From assembly GCA_946803715.1 (NCBI GenBank), contig CAMPET010000010.1:140915-204914 (forward strand): a DNA stretch of 64,000 nucleotides, given 5' to 3'. Of this stretch, positions 33,489 to 44,392 are shown in pieces (position 1 is the stretch's first letter; each line of letters begins with the position of its first letter). The translations under genes and the position numbers were made by a program. Below the pieces are notes generated by a model that saw only the letters and a list, made by a program, of their open reading frames with translations, did not search any database and was not told the DNA's origin. Origin of the DNA: Beroe ovata (taxonomy: Eukaryota > Ctenophora > Nuda > Beroida > Beroidae).

Positions 33489-34535
33489 ATGCTTGACCCG
33501 GTAAGCTATCGATTCAATAACATGCCATTACCAATAACAATGACTTCCGTCTCTACCGTTCCATCATGTAAGAGTATCAAAGATCATCATCGAACATATT
33601 TTGCTTTTTATTCGGCCTGTTATTTAATAACCGCAAATTTCGCCACAGAAACTCAAGGACCAGCTTGGACTCAACGACGAACAAGTCCGAGAATTCAAGG
33701 ATGCCTTCGACATTTTCGATGAGGATATCTCTGGAACTGTGTCAACAGGAGAGCTGGCATCCGTTATGAAGACTCTGGGACAAGACATTAGCGAGAAGGA
33801 AGTCGGCGTGATGATCGCTGAGGTCGACAACGATGGTGAGTCTCAATAAGTCAACGTCAATTTGCAAACTCTGTGCTATTACCATGATAAATATCCGATA
33901 TTTTCAGGACAAGTTTCCTCAAAATCATCGCATCATCACATTCATAATATAACCCATAATTTCTCCCCCAGGTTCCGGAGAAATTGACTTCTCAGAGTTC
34001 TGCACTCTGATGGCTCGTCAGATGGAGAAATCAGACCCTGAGTACGAGTACAAGAAGGCTTTCAAGATCTTCGACAAGAAGAAGGACGGGTTCATCTGCG
34101 AAGCTGAACTGAAACATGTGATGAACAACCTGGGAGAGGACATGGTCGACTCTGAGAGTAAGTCAGCAAATGCGATACTATGACACTGATACAATTCAGA
34201 CGACTTCATAAGTCGCCTGATTGAGGAGGTGATTGGTGACTGACATAATTGATTCAATTAGTCTATGATAGCTGATTTTTACCCATATCTCAGTCGCTGA
34301 TATGATGAAGGAAGCTGATATGGACGGTGATGGCAAGCTCAGTTACGATGGTAAGTCTAATGATGGTAACTCTAATTACAGATTGATACCAAGGGGGTGG
34401 CTAATCACATGATGGCAAATCAGTATTTAATGGGATGTACCAACTGATCCACTACTACTCGCTACACAGTAGATTCACTCTATATCACTGACACAATCTA
34501 TTTCAGAGTTCCTGAACATCATGCTTGCTAAATAA
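33489..34535 (+). CDS. Calmodulin/troponin-C-like EF-hand protein
   Basis: Five exons: 33489-33500, 33649-33835, 33972-34157, 34294-34350, 34507-34535. They give 156 aa. The first coding exon holds only four codons (MLDP). Four EF-hands can be seen, with loops at 28-39 ([12 protein letters not shown]), 64-75 ([12 protein letters not shown]), 101-112 ([12 protein letters not shown]) and 137-148 ([12 protein letters not shown]). Loops 1, 2 and 4 keep the metal ligands. Loop 3 has Lys at position 3 and probably binds calcium poorly. Overall it resembles calmodulin ([23 protein letters not shown]) but is too diverged to be the canonical protein; troponin-C-like is the alternative. A polyadenylation signal AATAAA lies at 34875-34880. 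Confidence 0.9.
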
Positions 34536-34978
34536 GCATGAGGACCCCTATTTACAGATGAGAATGCACTCCAGATAGAGGAACTGTCACCATACTTCTA
34601 TCTCACATGTTATATGTACTTGGGTTGGCAAGCAACGTGCTGCTGGCGTTGCTAAGCAACTCACTTTCTAACTTTCTGGTTGCCAAATTTCTAACTCCTA
34701 GTTGTCTGGTAATACGATTGGCCGTAGTTTTTATGATATCGGGACTAATCATGAAAACAGTTAATTATTTGCACTGTAATATTTTGTATATACGCCCAAA
34801 TTAGTAGATAATCGTTATATATGAAAGCTGTTGTTGAATTGCAAATAGTAAACCAACGACTTTTATTTTGTCAAAATAAAATCAACTTATTAAAGTTAAA
34901 CTTTTATCCTCAAAAATTGATGAGAAATATGAAAAATCAATCATATTCATAATCAAGTTTCACAGTTATGTTCAGTAG

Positions 34979-35467
34979 CTATGAGGAAGTGTTTTTCTCA
35001 ATGATGTCTCTATGCTGGGGAAACAAGGCTACCAACTCACTAGCATCCACCATTGTCTTACAATCACTGGGTTCCCACCCAGGGAACACTATGTGTGTAC
35101 AGAGAGAGTGCGTGGTCCTATCCACCAGCCTGGTACTCGACCACGCACCACCCGGCACCACCATGTGACGAACCTCCCCCTCGCGCCCTGGTCCTATCAC
35201 CACTTCCTTGAGAGTACCATCTGGTAATATGATGGTATACGCCTGAGAACCAGCCCCACACCACACCACTAACTTATCTGACGCGTTCTGCAAAAACTTG
35301 TTCTGTGGCGAGTCGGGGGTGAGGAGATAGTAGATTACAGACCCGGCGCAACGCTCATTTCCCGTTGCCGTGGTAACAGTCACGTCACTCCTGAATGTCT
35401 CGTGGAAATAACCCCCGCCGTGGTGTGCTTGGAGACTGAGTGTCTGTATTAGACTCTCTGCAGACAT
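34979..35467 (-). CDS. Cupin_5 (DUF985) family protein
   Basis: Single-exon frame of 162 aa. It matches the DUF985/cupin_5 pattern: LSLQAHHGGGYFHETFRS at the N-terminus, SVIYYLL, the Trp-containing KLVVWCGAG in place of the usual H-x-Y/F segment, VVPGGAW and HIVFPGWEPSDC. The fold is a single jelly-roll beta barrel. Members have no firmly established function, though a sugar-nucleotide-binding or epimerase-like role has been proposed for yeast YML079W. The gene is convergent with the EF-hand gene, with 443 bp between stops. Confidence 0.85.
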   Translation of the reverse strand: MSAESLIQTLSLQAHHGGGYFHETFRSDVTVTTATGNERCAGSVIYYLLTPDSPQNKFLQNASDKLVVWCGAGSQAYTIILPDGTLKEVVIGPGREGEVRHMVVPGGAWSSTRLVDRTTHSLCTHIVFPGWEPSDCKTMVDASELVALFPQHRDIIEKNTSS

Positions 35468-35514
35468 GGTGTCGGGAATAACGCTGTGAAAGAGGGGTGG
35501 GGTCAGTCATAAAG

Positions 35515-35615
35515 AGTGAGAGAGGGGGAGAGAGTGGGAGAGAGGGAGAGAGTGGGAGAGAGGGAGAGAGTGAGAGAGAGAGGGAGAGAGTGAGAGAGGG
35601 GGAGAGAGTGAGAGA
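35515..35615. repeat. (GAGAGAGG)n low-complexity tract
   Basis: Purine-rich repeats just upstream of the Cupin_5 start, possibly in its promoter. Confidence 0.85.
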
Positions 35616-35619
35616 AGGG

Positions 35620-36857
35620 GTTGTAATACGAGTGAGATAGCTAGTAGTGGGGTCAGTGGAAGGGGGGTTTTAATGCAGGAGAGTTCGGTACAGGAGAATA
35701 ATTTGGGTGGGGTTATGGTTCTGTTTTTATAGTACCCACTACCCATACTTGAATTATTATAATGTGAATGCTGATGTTATCTGAATCTCAATCTGTCGGC
35801 AGTTTTGCGCTCAGCAGTGGACTGAGATAACATCCGGCAAATGAAAGTGAATCATTGAAACAACATACAACGCTGTGTCAGCCCTTCCTTTACTATATTT
35901 ACTATAGGCTATAGGAAATTTCGGAAGTTTTTAGCTGGAAAACTCTGCGAGACACGAGAACTGATGAGTAATACAGATCAACGTCTAATTTTATACCAGG
36001 TAGATGTGAACCTTGCGACACCACGCCCATTCTGAGCAGTGAGGGAGGTTTACTGGTGAGATAGTAGAAGTTAATGATAGAGGTTAATTATGGGGGTAAA
36101 TTGAGAATAGAAGTCACTTTATCCTACACTAAGTTATAATTGATGTTGGGCTTTGATTTAAAGGAGTTATTGGTGTTTCTGTTTTTACAATATCAGAATA
36201 TTTCAGAATTGAGTATTATATTGAGGCACTCGCTCAAAATTCATCTTTCTGTGACCATGGACAACCCCTATCTGTCCCTAATCCCCTATATCAAGTTAAA
36301 CCCATGAGGCATTGCGTGGGTACTAACACTCCTTGACTTCCAAAGTCCTGCCCCAATGTCCTACCCATCCTATAACAGATACTGTTTTACATGAGAAACT
36401 GCAGTGACTTTCCCACTGCAAGAAAATCTGCTACTCGTGCCCCCACGCAGACAAATTTTACATCTTATCAGTGATCAGGCATATTATGCAAGCCGGGTTT
36501 TATGTAGGAGCAATCAAATATATTTGATATTTAATCTCTCCCAGCAGCAATTCATCCAGTTCACATATCGACCAATGATGTCCCAGTAGGAGATTCTCAG
36601 CCAATAGGATTGCACCGTCAGACTAACCTTCATCACAACATCCACGTTGATTATTGTCGATGCTTACAATTTCAGGAGTGTTGCGGCGGCGGAGCTCATA
36701 TCAGGATTGCTTGATGAAACTTAAAAACATGACAGGGATAAACCAGGATCACGACGACGACTACGTGTTTTCTTATCGTGCATTGATCCAACATTTATAT
36801 TGAGAATCGATCCTACTTTTTGCACGGTTAACTCGATCGCAAGTTTCGATATAACAC
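35620..36857. other. Spacer, no recognised gene
   Basis: Shared 5' region of the divergent Cupin_5 and Ig/Kazal/VWD genes. I found no exon or named site in it. Confidence 0.4.
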
Positions 36858-39306
36858 ATGGGGTTATTCCACCACCGAGCTGGACCATCAATCCTCTTGA
36901 TCAGTTATTTCGCAATCCTCCTTGTGTATATTACCAGCTGTGAGGAAAGGAGGAAAGCAGCAGCTGGAGGAGGAGGGAGAGGATGGTGTAGACGGATGAG
37001 GATAGAGGAGAGATGCACCAACCTAGACAGATGTCTCGAGTTTAACCCAAACCTCAAGTCACGGTGTAAACGTCGACTACGGATTGCAGTTGCGGGATAC
37101 AATCGCTATATCAATATGAAGCGGCCGAGGGAACGGGAGTCTGGGGGAGGAATAGACATGAGGAGCACCAAATTTTCAGCTGGCATCGTGGGAGGTTCGC
37201 TCGGAGATCAATTGTTTATGAAGATATACTCGAAGGCCGATATAATGTTTCATGGTGTAAATGCGTCACATTTCTCTCTCATGCTCTTCACCAATCACAG
37301 GTCTCCGTAACCAGACAGCAGCAGTTGGGGACTCCGTGGAGTTTAGGTGTCTGGTCAGAGGGTACCCTACCCCCAAGACCACTATTTCCTATCTCGGTCA
37401 GTCTGTGACAGCGGAACACAGAAGAGAGGGATCAGGGCCGGCGGATAGGGCATGGGGTGCAGGAGTTGAGGATTATGACATTGGCCTGAAAAATGTCACC
37501 AACATCATCAGGTATGCATCGCATTATAAGTGAAAGATCTAGATTTCGAAATCTTGATTTTGATAATGAATTGACCACGCCCCTTTCTTTCAGTTCAGTG
37601 ACACTATTCAATGCGGGTTGGTACCGATGCGCAGTGAACAACACACACGGCAGTGACTATAGAGACGCATATCTGCACGTGGTGGACCCGTGCCGCGCAG
37701 TGAGGTGTCAAGATGATCACCCTGATAAGATATGTGTCATGGATCCTGTCACTCACATGGCAACATGCCAGTGTAGAGACATCTGCGGGGCCGACAACAT
37801 CGTGTCGAGACCAGTGTGCGGTTCCGATTGTCGGACATATTACAGTGAATGTCACTTGGAACAGGAAGTGTGTGAAACTGGACTTGAAATAACAGTTCTC
37901 AACGTGGGAACATGCTCAAACCGTACTGGCCACCTGACTGCAGTTATCCTCGGCTCCCCTGGACCCCTCCTCTTCTTTGTGGGCGACGAGATGGAGCTGG
38001 AGTGTGTGGTGAGGGGGTATCCCGAGCCGCGCATAACATGGGACAAGCTGGTCGGTTTGGGGAGGATGAGGGGGGTGGCTGAAGGGAGGTATCTGCGGTA
38101 TTCACGGACACTGTACGATGATGGAGGGTGGTATGTGTGTGTCGTGGTGAACTGTATGGAGAATAGAGTCGAGAGTAGTCCAGCGGAGGTGGTGGTTAGG
38201 GACAGATTCGTGATACAAGCTGCCAGACTCTCTTTCACAGGTACAACTTACACGTGTCATATAACTTGTACATGAAACTAGGATTTATAATGTGAGCTGG
38301 TGTATATCACATGATTCCCCACTCAGGTTCCATCTGTCACATGTTCGGCAGTGATCCAAGGGTCGTTACATTCGACTCTGCATCTTACACTATGTTAGAG
38401 CCATGTGACTACCTCCTGGCTATGGAGTGTGAGCAGAGCAGCTGGTTTGTGTACGCTAGGATATCACACACTGGTTGTCATGGTAACATGACGTCACTTG
38501 GGCAGGATGTGACGTCATCACCATGTCTAGAGAGCGTGACGGTGTTTGCAGGGCGTGATGTCCTGACCCTACTCAGGGGATGGGTGGTAACGCAAGGGTA
38601 CGAAGCTACTAAGATCCGGATAACGGAGGGTAAGACAGTCATCGCCGGAAGATTTGAGATAGGGTTTGACGGACTCTATGTTAGTGTCATGCTGACACTA
38701 AAAAACCACAAGGTACACGTCATTTGGAACGGTATCTCGACTGTGTTTGTCCGGATATTTGGAGATGTGTCAACTTGTGGACTGTGTGGTAACAATGATG
38801 GCAATGTGGACAATGATATTCCCACTGACACCAGTGTCAGTGGAGTCAGCATGTTCACGCGGGGGTGGAGAATTGACACCGAGAGACGGTGTCAACAGGA
38901 CATGAGTCCACTTGACACAGAGAATCAATACTGCACACAAGACCAGCTAGGAGACGCGATTAACTCATGTTCTTCACTCTTCGCTACTGAGGAGTTCATG
39001 GGGTGTGGGAACCATATCAACTCAACCCATTACATCGAGTCTTGCGCGGAGGAGGCGTGCCGAGACCATGGTTACCATGGTAACTCGAAACAAGTGGCAG
39101 CAGTTGGTAACCAAGTGGAGGACTCCTACAGCTCTCTCTTCACTGCGCGCTGTCGGATAGGAGTGGAGTATGTTAAGATGTGTCGAATGAAGCAGGGAAG
39201 AGAGGAGTCAGTTACATTGCCCGAGTTCTGTCCCTCAACCAGGGCAATACAGAAAGTGGCCATATCCCTGGGATGTCCACAGGATACTCCCCCTTATAGC
39301 AACTAG
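36858..39306 (+). CDS. Secreted multidomain protein: Ig, follistatin/Kazal, Ig, VWD
   Basis: Four exons: 36858-37254, 37301-37511, 37594-38240, 38327-39306. They give 744 aa. Residues 10-28 are a signal peptide (SILLISYFAILLVYITSC), followed by a basic Cys-containing region. Ig domain 1 is at about 133-220 (VEFRCLVRGYPTPK, GWYRCAVNN). A follistatin/Kazal module is at about 225-285 (CRAVRCQDD, VCGSDCRTYYSECHLE). Ig domain 2 is at about 295-395 (LECVVRGYPEPRITWD, GWYVCVVVN). A von Willebrand D domain starts at about 419 (CHMFGSDPRVVTFDS), with the signature CGLCGNNDGNVDND, and is followed by a Cys-rich C8-like segment. There is no TM or GPI signal. The protein is likely extracellular matrix or mucus. 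Intron 1 is only 46 nt and its donor (GTGTAA) is the least certain joint. I know no standard family with this exact order. Confidence 0.85.
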
Positions 39307-39619
39307 GACAATAATAAGAGCAGAGCTGTCAATTTAGACCAGTGACAAGAACATTTCGTGTTTTAGACTAAAATGGCGATGGCGATTGTTATGAGATTTA
39401 GAATGGTTTGAGGTTTTGACTATCCAACGTTTTGTGTTGATTTAGGTCAACCCTGATTATGCAATCACGCATACCAAAGTTGTGTCTAACTTATAGCACC
39501 CAGGAGGTACTAGTAGTTCTCAACTCTGAGTACTCTCTGGTACCTTGTGATTCCGCGGCGTAGTGCAATAAGAATTAAGGTTAAGAGGGGGCCAATAGGA
39601 GGGAAGGGGCAAGTAATGA

Positions 39620-39958
39620 GCATTATCTGAGACAAACACAGAAACAGACACAGACATAGACACACAGACACACAGACACACATACACACACACAGACAAA
39701 CACACACACACACACACACACACTCACACACACACACCANNNNNNNNNNNNNNNNNNNNNNNNNNNNNNNNNNNNNNNNNNNNNNNNNNNNNNNNNNNNN
39801 NNNNNNNNNNNNNNNNNNNNNNNNNNNNNNNNNNNNNNNNNNNNNNNNNNNNNNNNNNNNNNNNNNNNNNNNNNNNNNNNNNNNNNNNNNNNNNNNNNNN
39901 NNNNNNNNNNNNACACACACAGACACGCACACACACACACACAGACACACACTGACAC
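39620..39958. repeat. CA microsatellite with a 173-N gap (39740-39912)
   Basis: cacagacaca-type repeats border the gap between the converging VWD and SAM-PTB genes. 39307-39620 contains no gene. Confidence 0.9.
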
Positions 39959-39965
39959 TCACGCT

Positions 39966-42900
39966 CTAAGGCGGTATCTCCTCATTCTCCTGTTCTTCTA
40001 TCGCAGCTTGGTCACTGTATCCCACGTCAAATGCTTGAGCTATGGTCGAACACGTGCCATAGGCCGCGTCCTGAGGCAGGACACGTCATGGTGATCAGTG
40101 ATGACGTGATGTGTGGAATTGATATACCTAGCAAGTATCAGCATGTTCAATCACCGATGGGTTCAATCGACAAAATGAGATCATACGGTCCTTGAGCTAT
40201 GTTAGAAGTTTCAAGACTATAGCTTAATCCGTTTAGGAGCTAACCTGAAATTCTCAGCAAAATTTGCATATTTTGGATGGATCAGGGGTTATGGCGGTCC
40301 TTAACTTGGGAACCGATTATCGGATTGACGTGAAATTTTGTTTGTCCGAGTTTCAAGTGGCTCTTGAGCTATGTATTCAAACTGAACAAAAATTGTCAAC
40401 AAAATCCCGATATAAGTATCAGAAGGAAAGTGTAATCAAACCAGTGGGAAGCAAAAAAAGCAAATATGCGAAAACTCGGATATCTAAAACTTCGCGACAA
40501 TCTCATAATCGGTTCTTAAGTTATGGGTCGCAATAACCCGTTATCCACCCAAAACATGCAAGTTTGAGTGAGCATTTGAGGATAGCTCCCAAGCGGATTG
40601 AGCTATAGTCTTGAAACTTCTATCATAGCTCAAGGGCCATTAGAAACTCTGATAAACAATATTTCACGTCAATGCGATAATAAGTTCCCGAGTTAAGGAC
40701 CGCCGTAACCCCTTATCCACCCATTTTCTTCTCACATATGAATGTCGAAGTCACGTGACTGTCAGCTTCTCAGGGGAGCAAGATAGGGCTACAATTCGGT
40801 CGGGAATCGATTCAGCGTCCAAAAATACCTAAGAATCGATGGTATTTGTATCAAAACTGAACAAAAATTTTTCAACGAATTTCCGATATAGGATAGTGTA
40901 ATCGATGATGCCCACACTTTTGTGCTTAATTTTTGAAGGTCTCTAATGGAGGTTAAACAGGCACTTGGGACACCAATTTTTCACCAAATCATCTCTACTA
41001 CTTTCATACTGCCAGTATCAACTGTTTTCATGACCATGTTAGACTCATACTTGCCGTAAAGCCACGCCCAAATGACGATTTCAAACCCGTGGGAAGCAAA
41101 AGGTGCAAAAATACGGAAATCACTGGGACACACCGACACCAAAAATTATTTTACCTGGAAATATAGTGGGGATAAGTGTTTCCGGCTTATTTTTTGACGT
41201 AGAATCCGAATCTGGAAGAATTATTGAGCTTACTCATCGAAAAATAGGTCAAAAATTGCATTTTCGTCTCACATGTGAATCTTGAAGTCACGTGACAGAC
41301 AGCACCTCAGGCAAGCCAGGTATGGCTACAATTCGGTCGGGAATCGATTTAGCGTCCAAAAATACGTTAGAATCGATGGTATTTTTATTGAATACCGACA
41401 ACCGGTTTCCAAGTTAAGGACCGCCGTACCCCCTTATCCATCCACTACATGCAAGTTTGAGTGAGCATTTGATGATAGCTCCCAAGCGGATTGAGCTATA
41501 GTCTTGAAACTTCTATCATAGCTCAAGGACCATTAGAAACTCGGATATGCAAAATTTCGCGTCAATGCGATAATGGGTTTCCAAGTTAAGGTCCGCCGTA
41601 ACCCCTTATCCACCCAAAACATACAAGTTTGAATGAGCATTTGCGGATAGCTCTCAAGGGGATTGAGCTATAGTCTTGTCTTGAAACTTCTATCATCGCT
41701 TCTTAAATATCTTTGGACGCTGACTCGATTCCCGAATTGTAGCTCTAACTTGCTCCCCTGAGAAACTGACAGTCCCTTGACTTCGAGACTCATAGTCATA
41801 TGTTGGAAGAAAATGGGTGGATAAGGGGTTATGGCGGTCCTCAGGGACCTATTATCAGATCGACACGAAATTTTAAATGTCCGAGTTTCTAATGGTCCTT
41901 GAGCTGTCATGATAGAAGTTTCAAGACTCTAGCTTAATCCGTTCAGGAGCTAGGAGAATTGGTTCAATATATCATTATGCTCACGGCTCACCCTAGTCTG
42001 AGACTTGAATACGTGACACATCTTGATTCCCCTGCTCCTATCTGCATTGGACACGAAGTAGAAGAAGAGGGGATTCCCCTTGGCACGAGAAACAAGTGAG
42101 ATATCTAGGGAAAAGTGAGTAAGATTCCCTTGCCTGACGACTGTGGTTCTCTGCTAAAAATTCCAAACGTAGAACTCTAGATCCGAGTATTTGAATATTT
42201 GGTATTGATATAAACTGGTAATTACCCAATTTAGCCGACATTATCACAAACCTCTGAGGTTGAAGGAGTTGACAGTCGTGAGAGTTTGTCTGTCAATCAG
42301 TTCCACTGTGCGAGATGTGATCTTCATGTTGCACTCAGCAGGTGGCTTGATTTCCTTCCTCATTTTGTTCTAGGGATACACAAACACTCAGACATTCGGA
42401 CACAGACAAGCATCCAGAATTCCAGGCACACAGACTACAGAAATATACACAGACACACACGCCCACATAGACACACCCACACACACGCACTCACACACAC
42501 ACGGTACAAACACACACACACAAAAACACACACTCACACAAACAGTAAACACACACTCACACACACCTGTTGTTTGGTGCAGATTCTCCTCATTTCCTCC
42601 GTGTTGTCAGGTGACTCCATGCTATCACACCCGTAATAGCACACCCAATAGAATATGCCACGCCGGATGTCAGTCTCGGACCTCTTCCACACATTCCTCT
42701 TCTGTGTAATGCTCACCCTCCTCTACAGAGGTGAGTTAAAGGGAGTTGAAGAGGGGAGTGATCAGTGTAGAATAGAGATTGGGGTAGGGTTGCTAGTTCG
42801 CCTAAATAGTATGGTTACATGAGGGAGTCCTATAGAAGAGTTCTAAGCTGCCACCCCTCTGAGAAGTTTCTATTGAATCTATGATTAAATCTATGATCAT

Positions 42901-44392
42901 ATGTTTTCGAGTTCTCAGTTCTCGAGTTCTGACTCGTCATTCAGAAATTGGATGGTCTCCAATGCTAATGAGCTTGTAACATACAGAATAAGAAGCATCT
43001 AAATTTCAATGATTTGCTCTCCGCAACTACGAATATTGATTGTACAGTTACGATTCTTGATTCCAAGTGAGATTATAAAACAGGAAATTCGTGCTGCAGG
43101 ATGACCTTATCATGATTAACTCATTCATTCCGATGACATAATAGCACGACATATGACATCATGAAAAACACACTGGATTTCTGCATATAATATGCCTATG
43201 AACTTGCCGAATCACATGTGGACACACAGTGTACATCACTGTGTCTATAACTGTGCACTGTGCACAGTATACACTATACAGTATACACATTACACACTGC
43301 ACACTCTATATACACTGTACACACTGTTGAATGCACGTGTATACATGAGCATGTGCATATCAATCACCTGTTTCTCGTGTTCCTCGTCCTGCTGCTGGAG
43401 AGTCCTGATATCCCTGATAGACTTCATTATTCGCCGGCGATGCCCGATCAGCTTGATACCAAACACTTTTGTCAAGTCCGACTCTACTATCCTCACCACT
43501 CGATTAAGTGAGCCTGGGAAACATTGCTGGGTTTGGGCTACACTTCAATTCCACTATAGCTACCAATAGGGGGATAAAGTGGTCTTCACTGCGGTGAGGC
43601 ATTGGAGTCTCACTTCAGCCGCATCACGACTCAAGGTGGGAACAAGTTCAACTAAACGTGCCTTTTCTATTCACCCGAGGTTGAAGCAGGAGAGAAAAAC
43701 TGCGAATTTCAAATCTCATGATGATTATGAAGACATGAGCCAACTTTATCTATTCGGCAACTCACATATCCTGTTGGAGATGAATCTGTTGAAGTATCTG
43801 CTCAGATGAATTGTGTCCAGCCACTCCTCAACTGTACCAGGAAGGGAGCAGTTGTGAAAATCTGCCAAGTCCTCCTCTATAGACTTCATCAGAGCTCTGT
43901 GGAGGATGGGATATTGCGCACGTTTAAAAAGAAATCAGAAGTTCACGCCTGGGAAGCTTCTTCTGTTTTGTGAAAAAACGCTAGATTCTTCAAGAATTTT
44001 TTCGGAATCGGCTGTTTTTATATCAGCCCTAGTATTGATCTCACCTCCTTGGTTTATCCCTGATTCCCATCTGATGGAAGTCTATCTTCTCAATGGTCCC
44101 GTTAATGAAGTCCACATTGTCCCAGCCATGTCCCTCCAACACATCTCTTAACTCTGTGAGACCTATCTGTACCAGCCACTCCTCGAATGACTTATCTGGA
44201 AAAGGAATTATTACAGTGTCAGCTGAACTACAATAATAACAAGACATGTGTGAGTATATTGGTCACAGTGACCCATAGTATTGACGGCAGATAATAGCGG
44301 CCTTGAGTGAAAATCCACTGAAACTTGACATAAATCTCACTCTTACCTTCCTCTACAAAAGACAAATCAGCAAGGACCTCCCACTCTGCCAT
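39966..44392 (-). CDS. ANKS1-like adaptor, SAM-SAM-PTB without ankyrin repeats
   Basis: Eight exons in coding order: 44392-44347, 44195-44045, 43896-43766, 43513-43368, 42722-42567, 42369-42252, 42104-41992, 40070-39966. They give 321 aa with consistent phases. SAM domain 1 is at about 18-70 (SFEEWLVQIGLTELRDVLEG, HQMGIRDKPR). SAM domain 2 is at about 88-150 (TVEEWLDTIHLSRYFNRF, LTKVFGIKLIGHRRRIMKSI). A PTB domain is at about 165-310 (IFYWVCYYGCDSMESP, MKITSRTVELIDRQTLTTV, FYFVSNADRSRGIKMCHVFK, STIAQAFDVGYSDQAA). Order and spacing match ANKS1A/ANKS1B C-termini, adaptors of Eph-receptor and synaptic signalling. Ankyrin repeats are absent between the start and SAM1. Either this is the short form or a 5' exon set lies further right and was not seen. 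Intron 7 (40071-41991) is filled by repeats. Confidence 0.92.
40170..41960. repeat. Island of related direct and inverted repeats inside one intron
   Basis: A ~250-bp module occurs several times in both orientations. Its landmarks are gagctatagtcttgaaactt, aaggaccgccgtaacccctt with atccaccca, gggagcaagatagggctaca and attcggtcgggaatcgattc. Forward copies are near 40,540-40,900 and 41,285-41,690. Reverse complements are near 40,170-40,330 and 41,700-41,960. No coding frame or terminal duplication was found. Confidence 0.85.

Noticed and set aside
33489-34535. Canonical calmodulin
   Set aside because: The N-terminus, the third EF-loop and many residues differ from the nearly invariant animal calmodulin sequence.
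43192-43569. 125-aa plus-strand frame
   Set aside because: Antisense to SAM-domain exon 4 of the ANKS1-like gene and partly a TATACAC-type repeat.
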